Positions 8,271-15,182 of a stretch of 23,644 nucleotides of DNA are shown here, piece by piece. Position 1 is the stretch's first letter; each line of letters begins with the position of its first letter. Position numbers and translations under genes: made by a program. Origin of the DNA: an uncultured Lachnospiraceae bacterium (GTDB lineage Bacteria > Bacillota > Clostridia > Lachnospirales > Lachnospiraceae); contig USJG01000021.1 in NCBI GenBank assembly GCA_900554925.1, positions 1-23,644 on the forward strand, in the 5' to 3' direction. The notes below the pieces were generated by a model. It was not told where the DNA came from. It saw only the letters and a program-made list of their open reading frames with translations, and did not search any database.

Positions 8271-8900
8271 TTAATATTCCGGATTATACTGTTCTACCAA
8301 TGTTATTTCCATTGAATCAATCTGATCATTTTCTATTTGCAGCACTATATAATAGCAATCACGCTTTTCAGAATATTCAAAAAGCAGCTTTTCCTGTATA
8401 AATTCGCACACACAGATCATTTCATTGGGCTTTTCCCCCACTCCCCAAAATGTCACTTTAAACTCATCCATTTTACTTAAATCACTTTTAATGTAAGGGA
8501 ATTTCTCAATACTCTTGTTAAAAAAATTCTCTGTCAAAGGTAAATCCTCTAATTTATACAAATCTGATGAATTCCTGATGTACAGGTATGTTTCCATTGT
8601 TTCTCTGAAATTATCCTTTGTCAGAACTGTATCTCCACGATAAGTATAGTTTTTCAAACCCTCTTCCATATTCTCACTTTCCTCCTGAACTGCTTCTTCT
8701 TCACTTACAGCAGCAGCTGCCTCCTGTTCAACAGCTTCTTCATTTTTATCCCAACCGCAATTTTCAAACATTTCAAATGCTGTCCATGATGTACTAAATA
8801 GCATCATCTGTTTCCACGATGACTGTTTTGACTCCCTCACAGGTAAGTTCACCTTTTTTCTGACGAGTGCCGGCTGTAACACCTTTCGAAACATCTTCAT
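8271..8900 (-). pseudogene. Damaged ORF after the lipoprotein gene; probably a lipoprotein that lost its signal peptide
   Basis: A 209-residue frame from an ATG with no recognisable ribosome site. Residues 1-47 have no coherent character; the DNA there reads better in another frame (see 8794-8916). From Cys48-Gly-Trp onward the sequence looks like a mature lipoprotein: an acidic linker (NEEAVEQEAAAAVSEEE...) and then a folded region at about 85-209 rich in Tyr, Phe and Glu. The residues before Cys48 (AFEMFEN) are not a lipobox and there is no hydrophobic signal core. I infer that a recombination event replaced the original start with unrelated sequence. The neighbouring gene encodes an intact lipoprotein with a similar acidic linker but no obvious C-domain similarity. 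Had it been intact, it would be a second candidate surface immunity protein. If translated from Met32 or Met33, it would probably stay in the cytoplasm. Confidence 0.5.
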
Positions 8901-8916
8901 AAATCGAATATTTTAT
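8794..8916 (-). pseudogene. Out-of-frame orphan C-terminus-like fragment
   Basis: Reading in the same frame as the lipoprotein gene just past its TAA, about 40 codons continue to a TAG at 8796-8794. They give a well-formed protein-like tail that includes GVTAGTRQKKGELTCEG and ends VIVETDDAI. The stretch has no start codon or ribosome site, and appears richer in G and C than the AT-rich lipoprotein gene, with ordinary codon choice. It overlaps residues 1-35 of the damaged ORF in a different frame. It looks like the leftover end of another gene brought in by recombination, but 40 codons is short and a chance open frame cannot be excluded. Confidence 0.35.
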
Positions 8917-9522
8917 TTATATTTCATCATATTTTTCATTAAATATAGGGCAATCCTCATCCTCATTTGCTTCCTCATCAGAAAAAGTTCTCGGTATAAT
9001 CTCTTTTGTTTCCGTATTTATATACCAATAATTTAAAAAGCTGTTATGGCTAAATTCCTTATAATATCCATCTTCTCTCTCAACCGTATCCCATATCTCT
9101 TCATATAAAGCAAAATTATAATAAAGGCCATCTTGTGTAGAACTTCTGAAAAATAAAATAAATGGATCTGAAATCTCATCCTCATTGGTATAATAATTAT
9201 TCTCCATATAATAAAACGTGTAGGATAATTCTCCTTCCAAGTCTACAAACACAATTTTTACCATATCACTCTTGTCCGGACATAAATAATCAAACATATA
9301 ATCTAATGCTTCTCTAGGTGTCATCCTATCCGTTATTTCTTCTTTTAGTCCTGACTCACTTTCTTCTATATTATTTTCTGCTGCCTTGTCTGCGCTTTCA
9401 TCCTCAACATAATTTGCTTCTGCATTTTTATTGTTTGTATTGTTAATCTGCGTACTACATGCCGTTAATATAAATAAGCCTGTAAGTAATGACATCACTT
9501 TTACTAATTTCTTTCTACTCAT
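8917..9522 (-). CDS. Lipoprotein, candidate extracytoplasmic immunity protein for the LXG effector
   Basis: A 201-residue protein with a lipoprotein signal peptide: positive N-terminus (MSRKKLVK), hydrophobic core, and lipobox LTAC with Cys22 as the lipidation site. An Asn/Glu-rich linker follows (about 23-60), then a domain at about 65-190 rich in aromatic residues (YTFYYMENNYY, YYNFALYEEIWD). It starts 10 bases after the LXG gene stop, with a TTAGGAG ribosome site, so the two are co-expressed. I recognise no family. LXG toxins acting outside the membrane, such as the lipid II-degrading TelC, have immunity proteins facing the outside, and a lipoprotein just after a wall-hydrolase-like toxin fits that logic. 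The local AT-richness suggests recent acquisition. The immunity role is inference from position and localisation. Confidence 0.75.
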   Translation of the reverse strand: MSRKKLVKVMSLLTGLFILTACSTQINNTNNKNAEANYVEDESADKAAENNIEESESGLKEEITDRMTPREALDYMFDYLCPDKSDMVKIVFVDLEGELSYTFYYMENNYYTNEDEISDPFILFFRSSTQDGLYYNFALYEEIWDTVEREDGYYKEFSHNSFLNYWYINTETKEIIPRTFSDEEANEDEDCPIFNEKYDEI

Positions 9523-9532
9523 GGTTTTACTC

Positions 9533-10894
9533 CTAACGATTAATTCCTATAATTGTATATAATTGAGTTTTTTTATTTTGATTTTCTTTAAAATCTACTG
9601 AAATAACATCCATTCCATTATCATTGGCTATCTGAATCAGTTTATCTGCCCCTAAAGAAAGTGCATATTTAGTATAATCGTGGGGTGCTGTGTCAAATGC
9701 CAACTCACTATACACTTCTCTTACATGTCTGTTCCAATCATTTCCGCTTGCATATTCACCGCACTTAATTTCATTACTTGGAAAACTGACACGAGGAGTT
9801 GCCCATTGGATATAATGAAGAATATCATCATAGTCTTTAATACCCGCAAGCCCTTTCTTATATGCTTCTTCTCTCGCATTCGAAAAATCTTCCTGAAAAT
9901 ACGCATAAGCAACTAATTTGCCCCCTATTAAGTCAACCGCCAGTTCTGCATCTTCTTCAAAATTAATATTCATTCCGTTTTCTCCGTCTGCTGCAAGATT
10001 TTTGTTACTGGTATTGAAGCTTCCATTTCCTTCACAAATAGCAATTGCTATCATTAATCTCGGATCTACCTGAGCACCTGTTTTTTCATAATATTCCCCA
10101 CAAACTTCCCAGACCTTGTCAATTTTTTCCTGATTCCATTTCAATGTACTTTCTTTATTTAAATTATTTATTCTTTCTTTCAGCAACTTTTCCTGCTCTG
10201 TTTTTCCATCGAGCTGCATAACTGGAGGAATCCATTCGTATTCTTTCTTTATATTTAGCTCTTCTATTTCCTGTGGAATGACCATCCTCCACTCCCCATC
10301 TGAAAACGTACCCGTTCCGGTTATGAACACTTCTGCGTCATTAATTGCATTTTCGATTGCCTGCAAAAGTGGTTCTGCCGAGTTTAGGAGTTGGGCTGTT
10401 GTCTGAGAAGTTTCCCTCAGATATTCCAGTTTTTCCTTTATTATTTCCAGTTCTGCTCTGGTATGCTCCAGTAATGCCTTATAATTTCCAATTGCTGTCT
10501 GGATGCCCGAATAGCCATTAAGGATTGATCTGCCACTCATTCTTTGCAGATTTCTGATTGCTTCCTCATACCAGATACATTCATTGGTCAGTCTTTCAAT
10601 ATCTGTAATCAACTCATCCTCATCCAGATCCTCTTCTCCTATACTTGTCTCCAGGGTATCTAAATCCCTCTCTATGGCTTCCTGGACAGCCTGCATTCCC
10701 TGCATGATAAGCTGGTGTGCAGTACCCATTTTAAACTTTGCTGTGTCCCATGCCTGAGAATTTAAATCCTCATTTTCTGCAAATCTCTGGATAATCCGCA
10801 GTGCATTATTATAACCCGACCTGTTTCCGGTAATACCAGCGCGCATCTGCTGGGCGGCATTTTTCAGTTCAGACGGTTTCAATACTAATCCCAT
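9533..10894 (-). CDS. LXG-domain T7SS effector with C-terminal lysozyme-like domain
   Basis: A 453-residue protein without a signal peptide. Residues 1-190 form a helical LXG-type secretion domain: LKPSELKNAAQQM at the start, LNSQAWDTAKFKMG at 44-57 where LXG proteins carry their L-x-G turn, and AIERDLDTLE at 73-82. A linker spans 190-250. Residues about 255-400 look like a lysozyme/glucosaminidase fold: DPRLMIAIAICEGNGSF places a candidate catalytic Glu288 after a hydrophobic helix, followed by a sheet/loop region and WATPRVSF and NDWNRHVREVY segments, as seen in wall-cleaving enzymes. A tail of about 50 residues follows. It should leave by the T7SS and attack peptidoglycan. It starts with an ATTAGGAGG ribosome site, follows a Lap1-like gene and precedes a lipoprotein. 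Alternatively it helps the secretion apparatus cross the wall, but the LXG domain and lipoprotein neighbour favour a toxin. Confidence 0.75.
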   Translation of the reverse strand: MGLVLKPSELKNAAQQMRAGITGNRSGYNNALRIIQRFAENEDLNSQAWDTAKFKMGTAHQLIMQGMQAVQEAIERDLDTLETSIGEEDLDEDELITDIERLTNECIWYEEAIRNLQRMSGRSILNGYSGIQTAIGNYKALLEHTRAELEIIKEKLEYLRETSQTTAQLLNSAEPLLQAIENAINDAEVFITGTGTFSDGEWRMVIPQEIEELNIKKEYEWIPPVMQLDGKTEQEKLLKERINNLNKESTLKWNQEKIDKVWEVCGEYYEKTGAQVDPRLMIAIAICEGNGSFNTSNKNLAADGENGMNINFEEDAELAVDLIGGKLVAYAYFQEDFSNAREEAYKKGLAGIKDYDDILHYIQWATPRVSFPSNEIKCGEYASGNDWNRHVREVYSELAFDTAPHDYTKYALSLGADKLIQIANDNGMDVISVDFKENQNKKTQLYTIIGINR

Positions 10895-10902
10895 TTTTCC
10901 TC

Positions 10903-11181
10903 CTAATTCTGCATAAGCTCCATGCTATTTGATAAATCCTCATCAAATGTGTCAAATTCCTGTCCCAGCTTTGATATGCTTTCCGAATGACTTTTTAATA
11001 GACTTTTATAACTTTCATTGCACGCATTCAGTCTTGCGTTAATGTTATGTATGTTATTAACAACAGGCAGATTCGTAGAATAAATCGTGACAGCGGCTGC
11101 TGCCTGAATTTCTTCTCCCGATGTGTCAACTGCAACACTTTCATTTTCTGCTTCAATACTGCTGCTTTTAAGCTCTGCCAT
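10903..11181 (-). CDS. Lap1-like (DUF3130/TIGR04197-type) LXG partner protein
   Basis: A 92-residue helical protein without signal or membrane segments, directly before the LXG effector and separated by 8 bases. The start (MAELKSSSIE) and the overall two-helix layout resemble the TIGR04197/DUF3130 family. Residues 76-80 read FDTFD, fitting the F-x-x-x-D motif by which Lap1 proteins target LXG effectors to EssC. Role: bind the LXG domain of the neighbouring effector and present it to the translocase. The start is supported by GGAG 9 bases upstream. Expression probably comes from the esaA operon or from a weak promoter in the gap before it. Confidence 0.7.
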   Translation of the reverse strand: MAELKSSSIEAENESVAVDTSGEEIQAAAAVTIYSTNLPVVNNIHNINARLNACNESYKSLLKSHSESISKLGQEFDTFDEDLSNSMELMQN

Positions 11182-11236
11182 CCATCATTTCTCCTATTAC
11201 TTGTAATGTATTTATACAATTATAACCATTATTTAT

Positions 11237-11266
11237 ATATTACCTTCTTTTGCGTCTGTTTGTAAA
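11237..11266 (-). promoter_or_regulatory. Possible internal promoter for the cargo cassette
   Basis: On the minus strand TTTACA is followed after 18 bases by TAATAT, a partial match to a vegetative promoter. It lies between the EssA-like gene and the Lap1-like gene, so it could drive the cargo cassette separately from the upstream secretion genes. The match is imperfect and the region AT-rich, where chance matches are common. Confidence 0.3.
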
Positions 11267-11272
11267 TAGACA

Positions 11273-11794
11273 TCAATTCTCATCATCTTCCGAATTTTTT
11301 TCTTTCTTTTCAACCTTCTTTTTCCGGCAGTCATCAATCCTGATTGCCGCACACAAAAAGCAGACACTTACACTAAGACAGCAAATCCATATGACAGTGC
11401 TGTTTTCTTTTTCTTCTGTGTAAACATCTTTGATATATCTGCTTACCCTGGCTGTAAGCACAAGGTCAACCCATTCTTCATAATCAAGCTCCGGCTGTGT
11501 ACTTGTAAGCACCAGATGTTCAATTTCTTCTCTGCTTCTCTTTTCTTCCTCTTTCACGATTTTTTCCTGCGTAATAAAGGCATCTCTGAAAACAAACACT
11601 CCATGCATATCTGCCAGCGCAGATTTTGCCGCTGTTTTATTTTTTACTGCATCTGCGTTAAAAACAATATCTGTATTGGCTTCAATTTCCGTATCATTCT
11701 GCTCCCTTGTCTGTTCCGATGCGTAAACATTCTTTGTCCAGACTGTAAGTATAAGCACTATAACGCTTACGATTATTTTCACTTTATTTTTCAT
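11273..11794 (-). CDS. essA: EssA-like T7SSb membrane component
   Basis: A 173-residue protein with an N-terminal signal peptide (hydrophobic core, likely cleavage after VYA25), an external helical segment of about 105 residues, one C-terminal membrane helix at about 131-152, and a short Lys/Glu-rich cytoplasmic tail. This is the topology of EssA (about 150-170 residues), a small component needed for T7SSb function. It follows esaA and esxA, as in other T7SSb clusters. EssA proteins diverge strongly, so the call rests on topology, length and place more than on sequence. An alternative is a membrane protein of a related but undescribed type. Confidence 0.65.
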   Translation of the reverse strand: MKNKVKIIVSVIVLILTVWTKNVYASEQTREQNDTEIEANTDIVFNADAVKNKTAAKSALADMHGVFVFRDAFITQEKIVKEEEKRSREEIEHLVLTSTQPELDYEEWVDLVLTARVSRYIKDVYTEEKENSTVIWICCLSVSVCFLCAAIRIDDCRKKKVEKKEKNSEDDEN

Positions 11795-11817
11795 TGAATT
11801 TTTCTCTCCGGTATTTC

Positions 11818-11851
11818 CCGGCAGAATACAAGGTTTCCTGCATTCTGCCGG
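11818..11851 (-). promoter_or_regulatory. Perfect hairpin after esxA (possible mRNA-stabilising or processing element)
   Basis: Just beyond the esxA stop (stop at 11860-11858) the minus strand holds CCGGCAGAAT and ATTCTGCCGG as a perfect 10-bp inverted repeat around a 14-base loop. No U-run follows, so it is a poor terminator. A 3' hairpin at this place could protect a shorter, abundant esxA transcript or limit read-through into essA. Confidence 0.55.
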
Positions 11852-11857
11852 TGCTCA

Positions 11858-12145
11858 TTACATCTGTCCAGCCATTCCAGAGTCTGTATCCTGGAAATTT
11901 GTGGATATCTGGTTCATCTGTGTTACCATATCGAAAATCAACTGTGTTGCTTCTTTCAAGCTGGGTTCAAGCTCCGTATACTGCTCTACATATTTTCTTC
12001 CGGTATCAGCCTGCCAGATCTCAGGTAAGCCATTCACGATATTTGTAATCTTATCAATACAATCGCTCATGGTCTCCCCTTCTGTCTGTAATTTTGCAGC
12101 TTCTGCCCCTATGGCTTCATAATCAAGCATTAAGGTTTGTGCCAT
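11858..12145 (-). CDS. esxA: WXG100 family T7SS substrate, EsxA-like
   Basis: A 95-residue helical hairpin protein of WXG100 size. The turn reads Trp44-Gln-Ala46, a W-x-A variant of the W-x-G motif. Near the C-terminus FQDTD at 84-88 fits the Y/F-x-x-x-D/E export signal. Role: secreted substrate and structural partner of the T7SSb machinery, typically the most abundant exported protein. It starts with a strong AGGAGGGAA ribosome site 18 bases after esaA and is followed by a hairpin. The order esaA-esxA differs from S. aureus (esxA-esaA) but keeps them adjacent. The methionine-ending tail (SGMAGQM) is typical. Confidence 0.88.
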   Translation of the reverse strand: MAQTLMLDYEAIGAEAAKLQTEGETMSDCIDKITNIVNGLPEIWQADTGRKYVEQYTELEPSLKEATQLIFDMVTQMNQISTNFQDTDSGMAGQM

Positions 12146-12163
12146 CCTTTTCCCTCCTTTCTA

Positions 12164-14371
12164 TTAACCCTCCAGGGATTCTTTTTTATGAAAGTGATAT
12201 TTAACTGTAGAAACTACAATTATCACACATATCATCACACAGATTAATACAACAATCATTTCGTAATCATCTTTATTATTTAACTGCACATTGACACTGT
12301 CACTTTCTGTTCTGACTGTGTCAGATGATGTCGAAGCATTTCTATTTTCCTGCATTTGCAAAGCGCCTATAGGGTTTGCCATAAATTCATATGCCGGTGT
12401 ATACTCAAGGCTGCCGAGCCTTGTATAAGGCAGCTTTCTTGAAAAATCATAAAGAATCATCTGGTTTTCATTGCTGTTTTCATTTTTAATATCCTGCAGC
12501 TGCTTCAGTCCTTCCTCCACCGCCTTGTCAGAATCTTCTTTTGCTGTAATAATACTGTCCTGTAAATTATTCAGGTCTTCTCTGCTTGTATCATAAACCT
12601 CCGCAACATATTCCATTTGCTGTAAATCTGTCTCAAGAATTGCTTCCGCCATTTTGCTTCCATTATCAAACATGGCACTTGTCAAATTTTGAATTTCTTC
12701 CTGATTGATATATTTAAGCGGATCATAATCCGCAACTGCTTCACTGTATGCACCTAATTGTTCCTTTTCTATGGCATACTGGTTCAGTATGGCTTCTGTG
12801 ATTTTATCTGTGTTGTCCTGAATGGGCGTCAATATGCCTTCTTCCACTATAGTTCCAACCTCATCCATGCTCATTTTTTCTATTTCACCAACCTGCCTGC
12901 TGAGGATTTCATTTTTAATTTCCTCATCACTCAAATTCTGGTTATACTCTGCCAAATACGATTGCAGTTCAATGTAGTTTCCATCTTCACCTACCTTGGC
13001 CGCCCCGTTTTCGTCTACCGCGTAACCGCTGAACACATAATAGTTCGTCTCTAAAACTGTCTGCATTTTCTGCTGCAATTCGCTTAATTTATTTTCAGTT
13101 TCTCCATCAACAGAGAACATCTGAATTTCTCCGCCCTCTACAGGCGTTTCTTCTCCCTCTGCAATACCGCCTTCCTCCTGAAGGGAATCCATGGCAGCCT
13201 GCTGCTGTATAATCTGATTATTCTGCTGGGCTACAACCTCTTTTAGCTGCTGTATTTCATATGCAGATACCAAAACATAGTTTTCTCTGTACTCCCCAAA
13301 AAGCGCTTCAAGTGCATTCAGTGTATTTAAGTAGTTATTCTCATTTTCTTTCTGATAGGCTGCCTTAGCCTGATTATATTCATACAAATAAGTCTGAACA
13401 TCTCCATAAATCTTAAGAATATTGTTGTTAATCTCAGTTTCTTTTTCCGTAAGAGCAGTATTATGTGCCTCAAACAAGGCAGATAACTCGTCAATACCCA
13501 TCTGATAAACCAAATTCCCCTCACCATCATGGGTCAGGTCGATACCGCTTATGATTCCATCCATATTTCCCATTTCTGTCATAAGGGCAGCAGCTTCTTC
13601 ATTCAGCTTCTGATGCTCTGTTTCGCTTTCCAAAAGATATTCATTATATTTTGTTCCAATCTGGCCCGTCAATTCTGCATTGGTGGACATATACTCTGAA
13701 ATATCCAGAGATTCTACATTGTAATCCACCTCCGACAAATCGGTAACCGGCACAAGCGCAATCAGATCGTTTGCCTGGACAGCATTGATCGCTTCCTTTT
13801 CTTCTAAATCATTGTTCATAACTACATCTGACTTGTCCTGGGCGTCATGAAATTCATCCATAATAGAATAAAGATACATGTAACTGATACGGTTATTAAG
13901 CTCTGAGATTACTCCAAGCACATCATAGATGACTTCTTCTTTCACCTCTCCGTTAAGCTGGTCATTAATTGCATAGGTAATTTCTGCCCGTATTGGCGTA
14001 TCATTCAGGCTGACGACACTTTCTGAAAAGGTTGCCGGCACCACAAGATAGCCTGCGTATATTCCTGTGGCATATCCCTGTCTTGCGTCCTCCAGCCCTG
14101 TAAACAGAAAATTATCCCCCAAATCGGTAAGCAATTTACCGGCATAGTTTACGGTTTCTTCATTTACCATGACCCCCTCATCCAGATTGACAATGGCTAT
14201 TTTATCTGTAATAAGCTTACCTGTTTCCTTTTGACTTTCCTCATAAGCGCTGCCAATTCCTGCCCTGGCATACTGATAAGTACCCAGTATACCAATGGCT
14301 GCTCCCATCACAAAAATACCCATAATACCTGCCGCCCTGAATAAAAGGCTTTTCTTTAAATCCCGTTTCAT
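12164..14371 (-). CDS. esaA: EsaA/YueB-type T7SSb surface component, short C-terminal membrane region
   Basis: A 735-residue protein. Near the N-terminus a membrane helix (about 12-35) is followed by a conserved EsaA N-domain containing IAIVNLDEG, LGDNFLF and GYLVVPATFSE, as in the phage-infection-protein/EsaA family. About 400 residues of coiled-coil-rich external region follow (around 250-650). At the C-terminus only one hydrophobic helix is evident, about 705-723 (MIVVLICVMICVIIVVSTV), followed by a basic tail. Typical EsaA/YueB proteins end in several membrane helices, so this one has a reduced membrane region. Frame and start look intact, with a plausible GAGCAG-type ribosome site. It opens the operon after a TATAAT-containing inverted repeat. 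Role: forms the elongated outer arm of the T7SSb apparatus. Confidence 0.85.
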   Translation of the reverse strand: MKRDLKKSLLFRAAGIMGIFVMGAAIGILGTYQYARAGIGSAYEESQKETGKLITDKIAIVNLDEGVMVNEETVNYAGKLLTDLGDNFLFTGLEDARQGYATGIYAGYLVVPATFSESVVSLNDTPIRAEITYAINDQLNGEVKEEVIYDVLGVISELNNRISYMYLYSIMDEFHDAQDKSDVVMNNDLEEKEAINAVQANDLIALVPVTDLSEVDYNVESLDISEYMSTNAELTGQIGTKYNEYLLESETEHQKLNEEAAALMTEMGNMDGIISGIDLTHDGEGNLVYQMGIDELSALFEAHNTALTEKETEINNNILKIYGDVQTYLYEYNQAKAAYQKENENNYLNTLNALEALFGEYRENYVLVSAYEIQQLKEVVAQQNNQIIQQQAAMDSLQEEGGIAEGEETPVEGGEIQMFSVDGETENKLSELQQKMQTVLETNYYVFSGYAVDENGAAKVGEDGNYIELQSYLAEYNQNLSDEEIKNEILSRQVGEIEKMSMDEVGTIVEEGILTPIQDNTDKITEAILNQYAIEKEQLGAYSEAVADYDPLKYINQEEIQNLTSAMFDNGSKMAEAILETDLQQMEYVAEVYDTSREDLNNLQDSIITAKEDSDKAVEEGLKQLQDIKNENSNENQMILYDFSRKLPYTRLGSLEYTPAYEFMANPIGALQMQENRNASTSSDTVRTESDSVNVQLNNKDDYEMIVVLICVMICVIIVVSTVKYHFHKKESLEG

Positions 14372-14406
14372 ATTGCACTGCTCCTGTAAATGATAGTTTC
14401 CTTTTC

Positions 14407-14430
14407 ATTATAGACAAAATAATCTATAAT
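14407..14430 (-). promoter_or_regulatory. Inverted repeat overlapping a TATAAT -10 element before esaA
   Basis: A perfect 8-bp inverted repeat, ATTATAGA and TCTATAAT with an 8-base spacer, lies about 36-59 bases before the esaA start. The distal arm contains TATAAT in the gene direction, a good -10 element, while the -35 region (CATAAA) is poor. This arrangement is typical of a promoter that needs an activator or is covered by a repressor. No regulator gene is in this window. Confidence 0.5.
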
Positions 14431-14546
14431 TTATGTTATTTGGTCGAATCGTGCGATTTTGCAAACGAACCTGTCAAAATTAGCCTTATTTGGGTGATTT
14501 TGCATTTTTGCTACATGATTTTGGCATCATTCGACATTTTGACACC
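14431..14546. repeat. Short repeats in the region upstream of esaA
   Basis: Between the nrdR terminator and the esaA promoter, three copies of a similar plus-strand motif occur (CGATTTTGCA near 14454, TGATTTTGCA near 14495 and TGATTTTGGCA near 14517). The inverted pairs GTCGAAT/ATTCGAC and TGTCAAAAT/ATTTTGACA also span the region. They may be binding sites for a regulator, but they are short and the DNA is AT-rich. Confidence 0.35.
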
Positions 14547-14547
14547 C

Positions 14548-14584
14548 AAAAAAACAAGTGCAGTCCCGAAATCGGAACTGCACT
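14548..14584 (-). terminator. Intrinsic terminator of nrdR
   Basis: In minus-strand sense, AGTGCAGTTCCGA pairs with TCGGGACTGCACT (13 bp with one G-U), followed by TGTTTTTTTGGG. The stem and seven-T run make a strong rho-independent terminator 27 bases after the nrdR stop. It marks the boundary between the core block and the secretion locus. Confidence 0.9.
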
Positions 14585-14610
14585 CCATTCATCTCCATTT
14601 ATGTTTATTT

Positions 14611-15060
14611 CTACTCCAATACCTTTTTGAGTTCATCCATAAAGGTATTAATATCCTTAAATTCTCTGTATACGGAAGCAAAACGTACATAGGCAACTGC
14701 CTCCAGGTCCTTTAGCTTATTCATTACAAGCTCACCGATCACACGGCTTGAAATCTCTTTTTCTTCCCGGTTAAAGATTTCAGTTTCCACTTCATCCACC
14801 AGCTGCTTGATCTGATTGGCACTGATAGGTCTCTTATGGCAGGCACGAAGCACGCCTGCTTCGATCTTAGCTCTGTCGTAGGTTTCTCTGTTGTCATCCT
14901 TCTTAATTACAATAAGCGGAATCGTCTCCACCTTCTCATAGGTGGTAAATCTCTTATCACATTCGTCGCAAACCCTGCGGCGTCTTATGGAATTGTTATC
15001 CTCCGCCGGTCTTGAATCAATGACTCTGGTATTTTCGTGGCCGCAAAATGGACATTTCAT
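14611..15060 (-). CDS. nrdR: Transcriptional repressor NrdR
   Basis: A 149-residue regulator of ribonucleotide reductase genes that senses dATP/ATP. The N-terminal zinc ribbon has CPFCG (Cys3, Cys6) and CDECDKRFTTYE (Cys31, Cys34) around the Arg-rich RRRRV segment; the remainder (about 49-139) is the ATP-cone with IPLIVIKKDD and YDRAKIEAGV. Length and motifs are complete. It sits downstream of sigG as in many Clostridia and has its own consensus promoter and terminator, so it is transcribed alone. No nrd gene is in this window. Confidence 0.97.
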   Translation of the reverse strand: MKCPFCGHENTRVIDSRPAEDNNSIRRRRVCDECDKRFTTYEKVETIPLIVIKKDDNRETYDRAKIEAGVLRACHKRPISANQIKQLVDEVETEIFNREEKEISSRVIGELVMNKLKDLEAVAYVRFASVYREFKDINTFMDELKKVLE

Positions 15061-15118
15061 ATGGTTTCCCCCTGTATAAAAAAATTCAAGATCTGTACAT
15101 TATATTGATAATAACACT

Positions 15119-15147
15119 ATTATATTCCGCTTTACAAATTATGTCAA
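15119..15147 (-). promoter_or_regulatory. nrdR: Consensus vegetative promoter of nrdR
   Basis: On the minus strand TTGACA, a 17-base spacer and TATAAT, a perfect match to the vegetative consensus, lie about 60-87 bases before the nrdR start. An AGTGTTAT segment just downstream loosely resembles half of an NrdR box and might allow autoregulation, but the match is weak. Confidence 0.85.
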
Positions 15148-15182
15148 CTATTTTATGGAAACCAAATTCTAAAAATTACAGT

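Noticed and set aside
9533..10894. LXG-lysozyme protein as a prophage endolysin
   Set aside because: No holin or phage genes nearby; an LXG-like domain, a Lap1-like partner and T7SS genes surround it.
15105..15130. NrdR box for autoregulation
   Set aside because: The ACACTATTATATTC segment only partly matches the NrdR box and lacks a second box at the usual spacing; kept only as a remark.
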